This document shows positions 8,140 through 15,748 of a stretch of 56,717 nt of DNA, one piece after another. The stretch lies in assembly GCA_018240745.1 (NCBI GenBank), contig JAFEFF010000089.1:1-56717 (forward strand). Direction: 5' to 3'. The stretch's first letter is position 1; each line of letters starts with the position of its first letter. The notes below the pieces were generated by a model, which saw only the letters and a program-made list of their open reading frames with translations, was not told the origin of the DNA and searched no databases. The DNA is from Pseudomonadota bacterium. GTDB lineage: Bacteria > Pseudomonadota > Alphaproteobacteria > Reyranellales > Reyranellaceae. A program made the translations under genes and the position numbers.

Positions 8140-8808
8140 ATGGAACGCACGTTGTCCACGGCATCGGCGAGCCCCCGGAAGAAGCGGGGCGAGGGTTACA
8201 CCCGGCGCGACGAGATCCTGCTCGCCGCCAAGGAGCTGTTCCTGCGCGAGGGCTACCAGGCCACGACCATCCGGCGGATCGCCGACGTGGTCGGCGTCTC
8301 GGCGCCCGCGCTCTACCTCTATTTCAAGGACAAGGACGCGATCCTGATCGCGCTGTGCGACCAGACCTTCGGCGCGCTGATCGAGCTGATGGACGGCATG
8401 GAGAACGAGACGCTCGCGCCGGTCGAGCGGCTGCGGCGTTGCGGTGCCGCCTACATCCGCTTCGCACTGGATCATCCGCGCGAATACTGGCTGACCTTCA
8501 TGTCCGGCAACACGCCGCAGGAGATCAAGAAGCGCGGCCACAAGCCCGAGACGATCGATTCCAACGAGCCGGGCGCGCAGGGTGCGATCGCCTTCGCCCG
8601 GTTCATGGGCATATTCCGCGACATCGAGCAGAGCGGTCTGGCGCTCCACTTTCCCGTGGAAACCACGACCGAGCTGGTCTGGATGAGCCTGCACGGCCTG
8701 GTCGCGGCGATCATCAACAACCCGGAATTCCCCTGGACCAGGCGCGACCAGCTGATCGAGGGCATGCTCGACATGGTCGTGCGCGGCGCGGTGAAGACGC
8801 CCGCCTAG
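8140..8808 (+). CDS. TetR/AcrR-family repressor of the adjacent efflux operon
   Basis: 222 aa. N-terminal helix-turn-helix at about residues 22-67 (RRDEILLAAKELFLREGY, then TTIRRIADVVGVSAPALYLYF), the canonical TetR pattern ending in YLYFKDKD. The C-terminal ligand domain is of the WHG-type, unremarkable in length. It is transcribed away from the RND genes with a 27 bp palindromic operator between, so its likely job is to repress both itself and the pump until a ligand binds. Its stop codon shares the four bases CTAG (8805-8808) with the stop of the convergent CDF gene. Ligand unknown. Confidence 0.9.
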   Translation: MERTLSTASASPRKKRGEGYTRRDEILLAAKELFLREGYQATTIRRIADVVGVSAPALYLYFKDKDAILIALCDQTFGALIELMDGMENETLAPVERLRRCGAAYIRFALDHPREYWLTFMSGNTPQEIKKRGHKPETIDSNEPGAQGAIAFARFMGIFRDIEQSGLALHFPVETTTELVWMSLHGLVAAIINNPEFPWTRRDQLIEGMLDMVVRGAVKTPA

Positions 8809-9782
8809 ACGACTTCGGACGGCGCGAGAATGCAGGGATGGGCGGGGTCGCCCGATTCGATTTGCAGGGTGGCGTGGCCGATGCCGAAGCGGGTCGAAAG
8901 ATCGGCGCAGGCCTGTGCCAGCAGTCCGTCCTCGAGCGTGGCGCCCGGCCGCACCAGATGGGCGGTGAGCGCGACCTCGGTCGTGCTCATCGCCCAGATG
9001 TGCAGGTCGTGCACCTCGGCGACGCCGGGCAGGCTGCCGAGATAAGCCTCGATCGCCTGCCGGTCGATCCGCGCCGGCACCGCATCGAGCGACAAGCTGA
9101 TCGATTCCGTCAGCAGCGACCAGGTGCCGACGACGATCACCACGGCGATCGCGATGCTGACCGCCGGATCGAGCCATTGCCAGCCGGTGTAGAGCACCAC
9201 CAGCCCGCTCAGCACGACGCCGAGCGACACCACGGCGTCGGCCACCATGTGCAGGAAGGCGCCGCGGATGTTGAGATCGCTCTTGCGGCCGGCCATGAAG
9301 CCCAGCGCCGTCGCGCCGTTGATGACGATGCCGATCAGCGCGACCCAGATCACGGTGGCCTCGGCGACCGGCGCCGGATCGCCCAGCCGGCGAACGGCCT
9401 CGAGCACGATCGCGCCGCTGGCCACCAGCAGCAGCATCGCGTTGCCGAGCGAGGCCAGGATCGGTGTGCGCTTCATGCCGTAGGTAAAGCGGGCACTCGG
9501 TCGGCGCTTGGCGAGCGAGGCCGCGGCCCAGGCCAACAGCAGCCCCAGCACGTCGCCGAGATTGTGGCCGGCATCGGCCAGCAGGGCGAGCGAGTTCGCG
9601 ACGAAGCCGTAGGCCACCTCGGCGATCACGAAGCCGGTGTTGAGCGCGATGCCGATCAGGAAGGCGCGGTCGAAGCTGGCCGGGGCGTGCCCGTGATGGG
9701 CATGCGCGTGTTGTCCATGCCCGTGATCGTGGCCGCGGCTGTGGCCATGGTCGCCGTGATCGTGGTCGTGATGATCGGACAT
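8805..9782 (-). CDS. Cation diffusion facilitator, zinc-type exporter
   Basis: 325 aa, six predicted membrane helices, CzcD/ZnT-like. The first 33 residues hold a very His/Asp-rich stretch (HDHDHGDHGHS and onwards) that probably binds metal. The transport site reads His73/Asp77 in helix 2 (ADAGHNLGD) and His178/Asp182 in helix 5 (HMVADAVV), the HD-HD arrangement typical of Zn-selective members. A cytoplasmic ferredoxin-like domain follows (VHDLHIWAMSTTEVALTAHL). It exports Zn (possibly Cd/Co) from the cytosol against protons. It is convergent with the TetR gene, with overlapping stop codons. No metal regulator such as ZntR or CzrA is adjacent. Confidence 0.93.
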   Translation of the reverse strand: MSDHHDHDHGDHGHSRGHDHGHGQHAHAHHGHAPASFDRAFLIGIALNTGFVIAEVAYGFVANSLALLADAGHNLGDVLGLLLAWAAASLAKRRPSARFTYGMKRTPILASLGNAMLLLVASGAIVLEAVRRLGDPAPVAEATVIWVALIGIVINGATALGFMAGRKSDLNIRGAFLHMVADAVVSLGVVLSGLVVLYTGWQWLDPAVSIAIAVVIVVGTWSLLTESISLSLDAVPARIDRQAIEAYLGSLPGVAEVHDLHIWAMSTTEVALTAHLVRPGATLEDGLLAQACADLSTRFGIGHATLQIESGDPAHPCILAPSEVV

Positions 9783-9818
9783 GGAGCGATCCTAGCCGGC
9801 CTGCCGCCGTACACTATT

Positions 9819-10628
9819 TCACTCGGGCGGCCACACCCTCGGAAAGAGATCGCAGGTCATGCGTGCGCCGGCGGCAAGGTCCGGATTGTGGGGGAACTGG
9901 AAGGTGCCGGGTCGCGGATCGTAGCGCGCGTCATCGCCGGTGTAGCGCAGCGACAGGCCGCGGCGGCGCGCCCCCACCGTAGCGTTGCCCGGGGCGCCGT
10001 GCACGATCATGGCATGGAAGACCAGGCAGTCGCCGGGAGCCATCGTCCACCAGCGGATGTCATAGCGGCTGCGATCGGCGTCGATGTCGGGGATCTGCTG
10101 CAGGTCGCTCGACGTGAACTTGGCCTCGTGACCCTTGCGGAACGGCGTCGGGCGATAGTGCGCGCCCCACTTGTGGGAGCCGGCGATGAACTCGACAGCG
10201 CCATTGCTGCGGTCGATCGGATCGAGCGCGATCCAGACCGAGGTGATCTGCCAGCCCTTCACCGGCCAGTAGGGTTGGTCCTGGTGCCACGGCGTGGGGT
10301 GCGCCGTGCCCGGCTCCTTCACGAAGAGCTGGTCGTAGAAGAAATCGGCGCCGGCCGATCCCATCAGCCGTGCGGCGATGGCGGGAGCGGGGGACTCGAG
10401 CGCAGCGGCGCGGAAGTCCGGGTCGGACTTCCACATGAACATGTCACCGAAGAACTTCCCGGCGGTGCTGCCTTCGGCGAAGTTGGTCGCATGCGGGCCG
10501 GGTGCGGCGAGGTCGCGCTCGATCGCCGCGCGCATGCGGTCGATCCAGTGCGAGTCGAATTGCCCGCGCAGGCAGACGACGCCGTCGCGGTCGTAGGCGG
10601 CGACGTCGCCATCGCCGATCGGGATCAA
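9819..10628 (-). CDS. Phytanoyl-CoA dioxygenase (PhyH) family Fe(II)/2-oxoglutarate oxygenase
   Basis: About 269 aa with the start I favour, TTG at 10628, whose TG is shared with the TGA of the upstream gene (TTGA). An earlier in-frame start at 10742 would lie inside that gene and adds a non-homologous arginine-rich tail. The double-stranded beta-helix ligands are visible: HxD at His115/Asp117 (TPWHQDQPYWP) and distal His210 (FHAMIVHGAPGN), with an Arg further on (RRRGLSLRY) for 2-oxoglutarate. Such enzymes hydroxylate small substrates; the specific one is unknown. It is the last gene of a minus-strand trio with the small monooxygenase and the D-aminoacylase, so it may hydroxylate a product of that pathway. 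Confidence 0.85.
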   Translation of the reverse strand: MIPIGDGDVAAYDRDGVVCLRGQFDSHWIDRMRAAIERDLAAPGPHATNFAEGSTAGKFFGDMFMWKSDPDFRAAALESPAPAIAARLMGSAGADFFYDQLFVKEPGTAHPTPWHQDQPYWPVKGWQITSVWIALDPIDRSNGAVEFIAGSHKWGAHYRPTPFRKGHEAKFTSSDLQQIPDIDADRSRYDIRWWTMAPGDCLVFHAMIVHGAPGNATVGARRRGLSLRYTGDDARYDPRPGTFQFPHNPDLAAGARMTCDLFPRVWPPE

Positions 10629-10933
10629 GTCGGCGCGAGCACGTGGATGACGCGGCTCGCGATGTTCTCGCGCGTCTTGGCGGCGTAGGCGGCCATGTGC
10701 GGCGCGGCGGCGTGGGCCTTGAGCGCGTCGGTGCTCTCCCACTTCTCGACCACGACGAAGGTGTCGGGGCCGAACTTGGTCTGGAACGATCCCATCCCAT
10801 CGGCATCGACCGCGGCGCCGTATTCGACGCAGCCCTTTTCGGCGCGCACTGCCGGCACGTTGGCGCGGAAGTGGCCGAGGATCTCGTCCCGCTTACCGGG
10901 CTTGGCGGTGATGATGGCGATGACGTGGATCAT
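10625..10933 (-). CDS. Small antibiotic-biosynthesis-monooxygenase (ABM/YgiN-like) domain protein
   Basis: 102 aa single-domain ferredoxin-like protein. MIHVIAIITAKPGKRDEIL at the N-terminus and the FVVVEKWESTDALKAHAAAPHM segment match the ABM family, which includes putative quinol monooxygenases (YgiN) and cofactor-free oxygenases that act as dimers. GGAGG lies upstream of ATG 10933. Only 17 bases separate it from the D-aminoacylase stop, and its own stop overlaps the PhyH start, so all three are one operon. Function in this family is rarely known; it may oxygenate a quinol or aromatic intermediate. Confidence 0.85.
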   Translation of the reverse strand: MIHVIAIITAKPGKRDEILGHFRANVPAVRAEKGCVEYGAAVDADGMGSFQTKFGPDTFVVVEKWESTDALKAHAAAPHMAAYAAKTRENIASRVIHVLAPT

Positions 10934-10950
10934 GTTGTCCTCCCTCTGGT

Positions 10951-12636
10951 TCAGGCGGCGCGACCATTGCGAAGAACGCGGCCGGGCAGCTTGTCGTTGG
11001 CGGCGACGGCATCCTTGCCGTCGCGCCGGATGATCCGGCCGTTGACGATCACGGCGGCGATGCCGTGCGCCTCGGAGACGAGGCGGTCGGCACCGGCCGG
11101 CAGATCGTACACCCGCTTGAGCGGGCCGGGGCCGACGGTCTTCGGATCGAACACCACGACGTCGGCGGGCCGGCCCTCGGCCAGCACGCCCCGGTCGGTG
11201 ATGCCGAACGTCTCGGCGGGCCGCTGGGTGAGATTGTGCACCGCCTGCTCGATGGTGAAGGTCCCGCGTTCGCGCACCCAATGGGCGAGCAGGTGGGTCG
11301 AGTAGCAGGCGTCGCACAGCTGGTTGGCGTGGGCGCCGGCGTCGGACAGGGCGATGATCGTGTTCGGGTCGGTGATCAGCTCGGCCACTTCCGTCTCGTC
11401 GAAGTTCATCACGGCCATGCGGAAGCGCGTCTGCAGGTCGTCGCCGAGTGCGATGTCGAGCGCGAGATCGACCGGATCCTTGCCGAGCTTCGCAGCGGCC
11501 GTGGCGAGCGGCTGCTCCTCGAGCTCGCGATGCGCGGGTGACCAGGCGATGACGACCCGGTCCCACCAGTTGCGAAAGAGGGGCGTCACCTCGCGGCGCA
11601 GCTTCTCGCGCCATGCCGGATCGGCGTAGGCGCGTCGGCGCGTGCCGGGCGCCTTGGCATCGGCCTGGGCGAGCTCGTTCATGAACGTCATGACGTCGAA
11701 GATGAACGGCTCGGCGAAGGTGAACTCGAAATTGAGCGGCCGGCAGCTCACCTGCGGGATCACCACCGCACCCGACTTGCGCTGCTCGGCGGCGAGGTCG
11801 AGCTGCTTGCGATGGCCGCCCGGCCCGTAGAGGTAGGAGAGCAGGGCGGTCCAGGTGACCGGCACGCCGTACTTCCGGCTGACCTCGGCCATGTGGCGGG
11901 TCGAGAAATCGCGGCCGATGGTGATCTGCATCAGGCCGCGTTTCATCTCGCCCAGCACCGAGACCAGCGCGTCAAGCTCCTCGACGGTGGCCTGGCGGCT
12001 TGGCACCGGCTTGCCGGCATAGCCGTTGTGGCTGATCGACACCGACGTGCCGAAGCCGATCGCGCCGGCGTCCATCGCCTCGCGCACGAGTTTCTTCATG
12101 GTCACGATCTCGTCGGGCGTCGCGGCGCGCTCCGTCGATTCCTCGCCCATGACATAGAGGCGCAGCGGCGTGTGGCCGAACAGGGCCGCGATATTGATCG
12201 CCGAGCCGCGCTTCTCCAGCGTGTCGAGGTACTGCGGGAAGGTCTCGAACGGCCAGTCGTCGCCGACGCCCGCCTGCAGCGCGTCGAGGCTCATGCCCTC
12301 GACCTTTTCCAGGGTCTGCAGGATGAGCTTGCGGTGCGCGGCGCGGGTTGGCGCGACGCCGAAGCCGCAATTGCCGATCACCGTCGTGGTGACGCCGTGC
12401 CAGGGCGAGATCGACAGCAGGCGATCCCACAGGATCTGCGCGTCGTAGTGGGTGTGCACGTCGACGAAGCCCGGCGAGACGATCTTGCCGGCCGCATCGA
12501 TCGTGGTCGTGGCCGGCCCGTCGGCCTTGCCGAGGGCCACGACCTTGCCGTCCTTGATCCCCACCTCGCCCATGAAACCCGGCTTGCCGGTGCCGTCGAC
12601 GATGGTGCCGCCAGTGATCTTGAGATCAAACGACAT
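10951..12636 (-). CDS. N-acyl-D-amino-acid deacylase family amidohydrolase
   Basis: 561 aa, longer than typical D-aminoacylases (about 480) but normal for the D-aminoacylase-like amidohydrolase group. The composite beta-sandwich start (MSFDLKITGGTIVDGTG) leads into the metal-dependent barrel with the HTH metal ligands at 61-63 (VDVHTHYDAQ), and later a conserved Asp in LSDAGAHANQ. The C-terminal sandwich ends with LAEGRPADVVVFDP, typical of amidohydrolases. It hydrolyses N-acyl-D-amino acids or related amides and hydantoin-like compounds in the cytosol. It is the first gene of the operon with the ABM and PhyH genes. The substrate range of this family is wide, so the name is a family call. Confidence 0.88.
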   Translation of the reverse strand: MSFDLKITGGTIVDGTGKPGFMGEVGIKDGKVVALGKADGPATTTIDAAGKIVSPGFVDVHTHYDAQILWDRLLSISPWHGVTTTVIGNCGFGVAPTRAAHRKLILQTLEKVEGMSLDALQAGVGDDWPFETFPQYLDTLEKRGSAINIAALFGHTPLRLYVMGEESTERAATPDEIVTMKKLVREAMDAGAIGFGTSVSISHNGYAGKPVPSRQATVEELDALVSVLGEMKRGLMQITIGRDFSTRHMAEVSRKYGVPVTWTALLSYLYGPGGHRKQLDLAAEQRKSGAVVIPQVSCRPLNFEFTFAEPFIFDVMTFMNELAQADAKAPGTRRRAYADPAWREKLRREVTPLFRNWWDRVVIAWSPAHRELEEQPLATAAAKLGKDPVDLALDIALGDDLQTRFRMAVMNFDETEVAELITDPNTIIALSDAGAHANQLCDACYSTHLLAHWVRERGTFTIEQAVHNLTQRPAETFGITDRGVLAEGRPADVVVFDPKTVGPGPLKRVYDLPAGADRLVSEAHGIAAVIVNGRIIRRDGKDAVAANDKLPGRVLRNGRAA

Positions 12637-12693
12637 GACTTGCTCCTGAGTGCGCGGTCATTCTGACAAGAGCCCTAGTCGCCAGCAATCCTG

Positions 12694-12784
12694 CCGTCAT
12701 CCCGAGCGAAGCCGAGGGATCTTTTCGTTGCGCGGCGCGGAAAAGGGATCCCTCGACTTCGCTTCGCTCCGCTCGGGATGACGG
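12694..12784. repeat. 91 bp palindromic interspersed repeat, copy A
   Basis: Outer arms CCGTCATCCCGAGCG (12694-12708) and CGCTCGGGATGACGG (12770-12784) are perfect reverse complements. Inside, CGAGGGATC (12713-12721) pairs with GATCCCTCG (12747-12755) and CTTTTC with GAAAAG. A second copy with the same architecture lies at 53869-53972. It sits between the divergent D-aminoacylase and dehydrogenase genes, so it is not simply a terminator. Confidence 0.8.
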
Positions 12785-12826
12785 GAAGATGAACCTGGTT
12801 TAGGGTCTGCACCCAACGGAGGACAC

Positions 12827-13894
12827 ATGGCCAAGCACAAGATCGCCCTCATTCCGGGTGACGGAATCGGCAAGGAAGTTCTGCCGGAGGGCGTGCGCGT
12901 GCTCGAGGCCGCCGCGCGGCGGTTCAATTTCCAACTCGAGTTCACCGAGTACGACTGGTCGTGCGACCGCTACGCCAAGACCGGCAAGATGATGCCCGAC
13001 GACGGCATGGAGACGCTGAAGCAGTACGAGAGCATCTTCCTCGGCGCGGTCGGCTGGCCCGGTGTGCCCGATCACGTCTCGCTGTGGGGCCTGCTGATCC
13101 CGATCCGCCGCGAGTTCGACGAGTACGTGAATCTCCGCCCGGTGCGCCTGTTCGAGGGCGTGCCGAGCCCGCTCGCCAACCGCAAGCCGGGCGAGATCGA
13201 TTTCTGGGTGGTGCGCGAGAACACCGAGGGCGAGTACAGCTCGATCGGCGGCCGCATGTTCCAGGGCACCGACGACGAGATGGCGATTCAGCAGGCGATC
13301 TTCACGCGCAAGGGCGTCGACCGCGTCCTGAAATTCGCCTTCGACTTCGCCAGCACGACGAAGAAGAAGCACGTCACCTCGGCGACCAAGTCCAACGGCA
13401 TCATCCACACCATGCCGTTCTGGGACGAGCGCTTCGCGGAGATGAGGAAGAAGTACCCGAACATCAAGGCGGACCAGTATCACATCGACATCCTGACCGC
13501 GCACTTCGTGCGCAACCCGGACTGGTTCGACGTGGTGGTGGGCTCCAACCTGTTCGGCGACATCCTGTCGGACCTCGGCCCGGCCCTGACCGGCTCGATC
13601 GGCGTGGCGCCGTCGGGCAACATCAACCCGGAACGCAAGTTCCCGTCGATGTTCGAGCCGGTGCACGGTTCGGCGCCGGACATCGCCGGCAAGTGGATCG
13701 CCAACCCGATCGGCCAGATCTGGTCGGGCGCCATGATGGTGCGGCATCTTGGCTATGCGGAAGCGGCAGAGGCCATCGAAAGGGCCATTGCAGCGTCACT
13801 TGTCGAGGGTGGCCCCCGGACCAAGGATCTCGGCGGCAACGGCGACACCAAGACCGTGGGCGCGGCCATTGCAGAGCTCGTGAAGACGGTGTAG
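12827..13894 (+). CDS. Tartrate/D-malate-type decarboxylating dehydrogenase
   Basis: 355 aa member of the isocitrate/isopropylmalate dehydrogenase family, cytosolic and NAD-dependent. The start MAKHKIALIPGDGIGKEV and the block GVPDHVSLWGLLIPIRREFD with NLRPVRLFEG are the form seen in tartrate dehydrogenase/D-malate dehydrogenase (TtuC/DmlA) rather than in LeuB. The metal/substrate segment VVGSNLFGDILSDLGPAL and the NAD loop FEPVHGSAPDIAGK are intact. It oxidises a 2-hydroxy-dicarboxylate such as tartrate or D-malate. The Bug-type receptor follows after 27 bases, in line with uptake and oxidation of such acids. LeuB or an isocitrate dehydrogenase is less likely because no leucine genes are near. 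Confidence 0.85.
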   Translation: MAKHKIALIPGDGIGKEVLPEGVRVLEAAARRFNFQLEFTEYDWSCDRYAKTGKMMPDDGMETLKQYESIFLGAVGWPGVPDHVSLWGLLIPIRREFDEYVNLRPVRLFEGVPSPLANRKPGEIDFWVVRENTEGEYSSIGGRMFQGTDDEMAIQQAIFTRKGVDRVLKFAFDFASTTKKKHVTSATKSNGIIHTMPFWDERFAEMRKKYPNIKADQYHIDILTAHFVRNPDWFDVVVGSNLFGDILSDLGPALTGSIGVAPSGNINPERKFPSMFEPVHGSAPDIAGKWIANPIGQIWSGAMMVRHLGYAEAAEAIERAIAASLVEGGPRTKDLGGNGDTKTVGAAIAELVKTV

Positions 13895-13921
13895 CAGCCC
13901 GCCCTCGAAAGAGGGTGTGAC

Positions 13922-14908
13922 ATGAAACTGCAACGTCGTTCCGTGATGGCGGGCACTGCCGCCAGCCTCGCTGTCGTGGGTTCCAGCGCTTGGGCCCACG
14001 GCTATCCCACCAAGCCGATCACTATGATCGTGCCGTTCGCGGCCGGCGGCCCGACCGACGCGCTGGCCCGCGTGCTGTGCGCCAAGATGAGCGAACATCT
14101 CGGCCAGCAGATCGTCGTCGAGAACATCGGGGGCGCGGGCGGCACGATCGGCGTCAACAAGGTCGCCAAGTCCAACAATGATGGCTACACGCTGCTGTTC
14201 ACCCACATGGGCACGCTCGCGGTCAACATCGCGCTGTACAAATCGCTGCCCTACGACAGCCAGAAGGACCTCGAGCCGATCGGGCTCGGCGGCACCAATC
14301 CGATGGTGCTGGTCACCAAGAAGGACCTGCCGGCGAAGACCTTCGCCGAGTTCCAGGCCTACGTGAAGGCCAACAAGGAGAAGGTGCAGTACGGCATGGC
14401 CGGCATCGGTGCCGCCTCGCATCTCGGCGGCCTGATGCTGAACAGCATGATGAAGGTCGACGTGCTCGAGATCCCGTACAAGGGCACCGGCCCGGCGCTG
14501 AACGACCTGATGGCCGGCCAGTTCGACTACATGGTCGACCAGGCGGTCAATGTGCTGCCGCAGATCGGCAGCGGCAACATCAAGGCGCTCGGCGTCTCGA
14601 CGCTTAAGCGCCTGCCGCAGCTGCCCGACGTGCCGACGATCGACGAGGCTGGCCTCAAGGGCTACGAGGTCACGATCTGGAACGGCTTCTTCGGCCCCAA
14701 GGGCATGGCGAAGGAGCAGATCGCCAAGGTCAACGAGGCGCTGGGCAGGACGCTGGCCGATGCCACCGTCAGCAAGCGCCTGACCGAGCTCGCGGTCGAG
14801 CTGCCGAGCAAGGATGAAGCGACGCCCGAGGCGCTGCGCACACAGCTTAAGGCGTCGATCGACAAGTGGGTGCCGGCGGTGAAGGCTGCCGGTGTGCTGC
14901 CGCAGTAG
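13922..14908 (+). CDS. Bug-family (TctC-like) tripartite tricarboxylate transporter receptor
   Basis: 328 aa periplasmic solute-binding protein. The N-terminal signal MKLQRRSVMAGTAASLAVVG ending near AWA/HG looks Tat-like (RRSVMAG) though Sec export is possible. Mature-protein hallmarks YPTKPITMIVPFAAGGPTDA and VENIGGAGGTIG match Bug proteins, which bind carboxylates through backbone contacts in two loops. Its position 27 bases after a tartrate/D-malate-type dehydrogenase suggests a dicarboxylate ligand. The membrane partners TctA and TctB are absent from the window, as is common for this greatly expanded family, so it is an orphan receptor here. Confidence 0.92.
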   Translation: MKLQRRSVMAGTAASLAVVGSSAWAHGYPTKPITMIVPFAAGGPTDALARVLCAKMSEHLGQQIVVENIGGAGGTIGVNKVAKSNNDGYTLLFTHMGTLAVNIALYKSLPYDSQKDLEPIGLGGTNPMVLVTKKDLPAKTFAEFQAYVKANKEKVQYGMAGIGAASHLGGLMLNSMMKVDVLEIPYKGTGPALNDLMAGQFDYMVDQAVNVLPQIGSGNIKALGVSTLKRLPQLPDVPTIDEAGLKGYEVTIWNGFFGPKGMAKEQIAKVNEALGRTLADATVSKRLTELAVELPSKDEATPEALRTQLKASIDKWVPAVKAAGVLPQ

Positions 14909-14911
14909 ACG

Positions 14912-15145
14912 TCAGCCTTGCGGGACGGGGACCTGGCTCGGCTTTCCGTCCCGGCTTTTCCGGCGATGATGCCGGTGATGGCCGGGATGCTTGCGATGCC
15001 GCCGCGGCTTGGCGGTGGGATCGCCCGAATTCGACGGCGGGCCGCTGGTCACGCCGTCATCGCCGTTGGCGGCAAAGCCGGGCGCCGCCAGGAACGTCAG
15101 AAGGCCTGCAGCCATCAGCGTGGCGAGAAGCTTGAGAACCGTCAT
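14912..15145 (-). CDS. Small secreted basic, histidine-rich protein of unknown function
   Basis: 77 aa. A clear Sec signal peptide (MTVLKLLATLMAAGLLTFLA, cleavage likely after GFA at about residue 25) precedes a short Gly/Ser/Asp linker and a C-terminal tail packed with His, Arg and Lys (PRRHRKHPGHHRHHRRKSR). I do not recognise a family. The tail could bind metal or anionic surfaces, but that is inference. It ends three bases from the stop of the convergent receptor gene. No Shine-Dalgarno sequence is evident before ATG 15145. The good signal peptide and lack of a competing gene favour a real gene. Confidence 0.55.
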   Translation of the reverse strand: MTVLKLLATLMAAGLLTFLAAPGFAANGDDGVTSGPPSNSGDPTAKPRRHRKHPGHHRHHRRKSRDGKPSQVPVPQG

Positions 15146-15229
15146 GATCGGGATACGCTCTGGCGCGTGTCAGTCATCCCCGTGAAATCGCCTTGATCGA
15201 GCCCCAGACGAGCCCCAGATACGTCAGCC

Positions 15230-15739
15230 ATGAAGCAGCACATCAAGCGCGCGCTCCAGATCGTGCTCGTGCCCATCGCGGCCGCGATCGTCTTCGTCGA
15301 GCAGACGCTGATCCGTTACCTGAACATGGTGACGGCGGCGATCGCGGCCTGGCCGCCGATCGCCCGGCTCGAGGCGTGGCTGGTGCGCCTGCCGCCCTAC
15401 TGGGCGCTGCTGACGTTCGCTGCGCCCTCGATCCTGATCCTGCCGGTGAAACTGTCGGCTTTCTGGTTCGGCATGCACCATCACTATGGTCTCGCTTTCG
15501 GCTCGGTGATGCTGGGCAAGCTGCTGGGGACCGCGATCCTGGCGCGCCTCTATGCCATCCTGAGGCCCAAGCTGATGACCATCCCGTGGTTCGCGTGGGC
15601 CGACACCAGGTTCTTCGCCTGGCGCGATAGAGCTTACGCCTTTGTGAAGTCGCTTCCGGCCTGGCAGATGGCGCAGGCCATGATCCAGGCGGCGCGCGTC
15701 CGTGTGATGGAATTGGTTTCCGCACTGTTCGCGCGCTAG
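15230..15739 (+). CDS. Conserved-looking integral membrane protein of unknown function
   Basis: 169 aa. At least two strongly hydrophobic stretches (about residues 8-26 and 60-80) and a third around 88-105, with a basic amphipathic C-terminal half (YAFVKSLPAWQMAQAMIQAARVRVM). I recognise no enzyme motif. Codon use is like the neighbours, so it is not obviously foreign. It starts 85 bases from the divergent small secreted protein and ends nine bases before the TauD-type dioxygenase, with which it is probably co-transcribed. Confidence 0.75.
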   Translation: MKQHIKRALQIVLVPIAAAIVFVEQTLIRYLNMVTAAIAAWPPIARLEAWLVRLPPYWALLTFAAPSILILPVKLSAFWFGMHHHYGLAFGSVMLGKLLGTAILARLYAILRPKLMTIPWFAWADTRFFAWRDRAYAFVKSLPAWQMAQAMIQAARVRVMELVSALFAR

Positions 15740-15748
15740 GGTTCGGCC

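Noticed and set aside
10629..10742. N-terminal extension of the PhyH protein
   Set aside because: The added residues are Arg-rich, lie in another frame over the ABM gene and do not resemble the family; TTG 10628 overlapping the stop is preferred.
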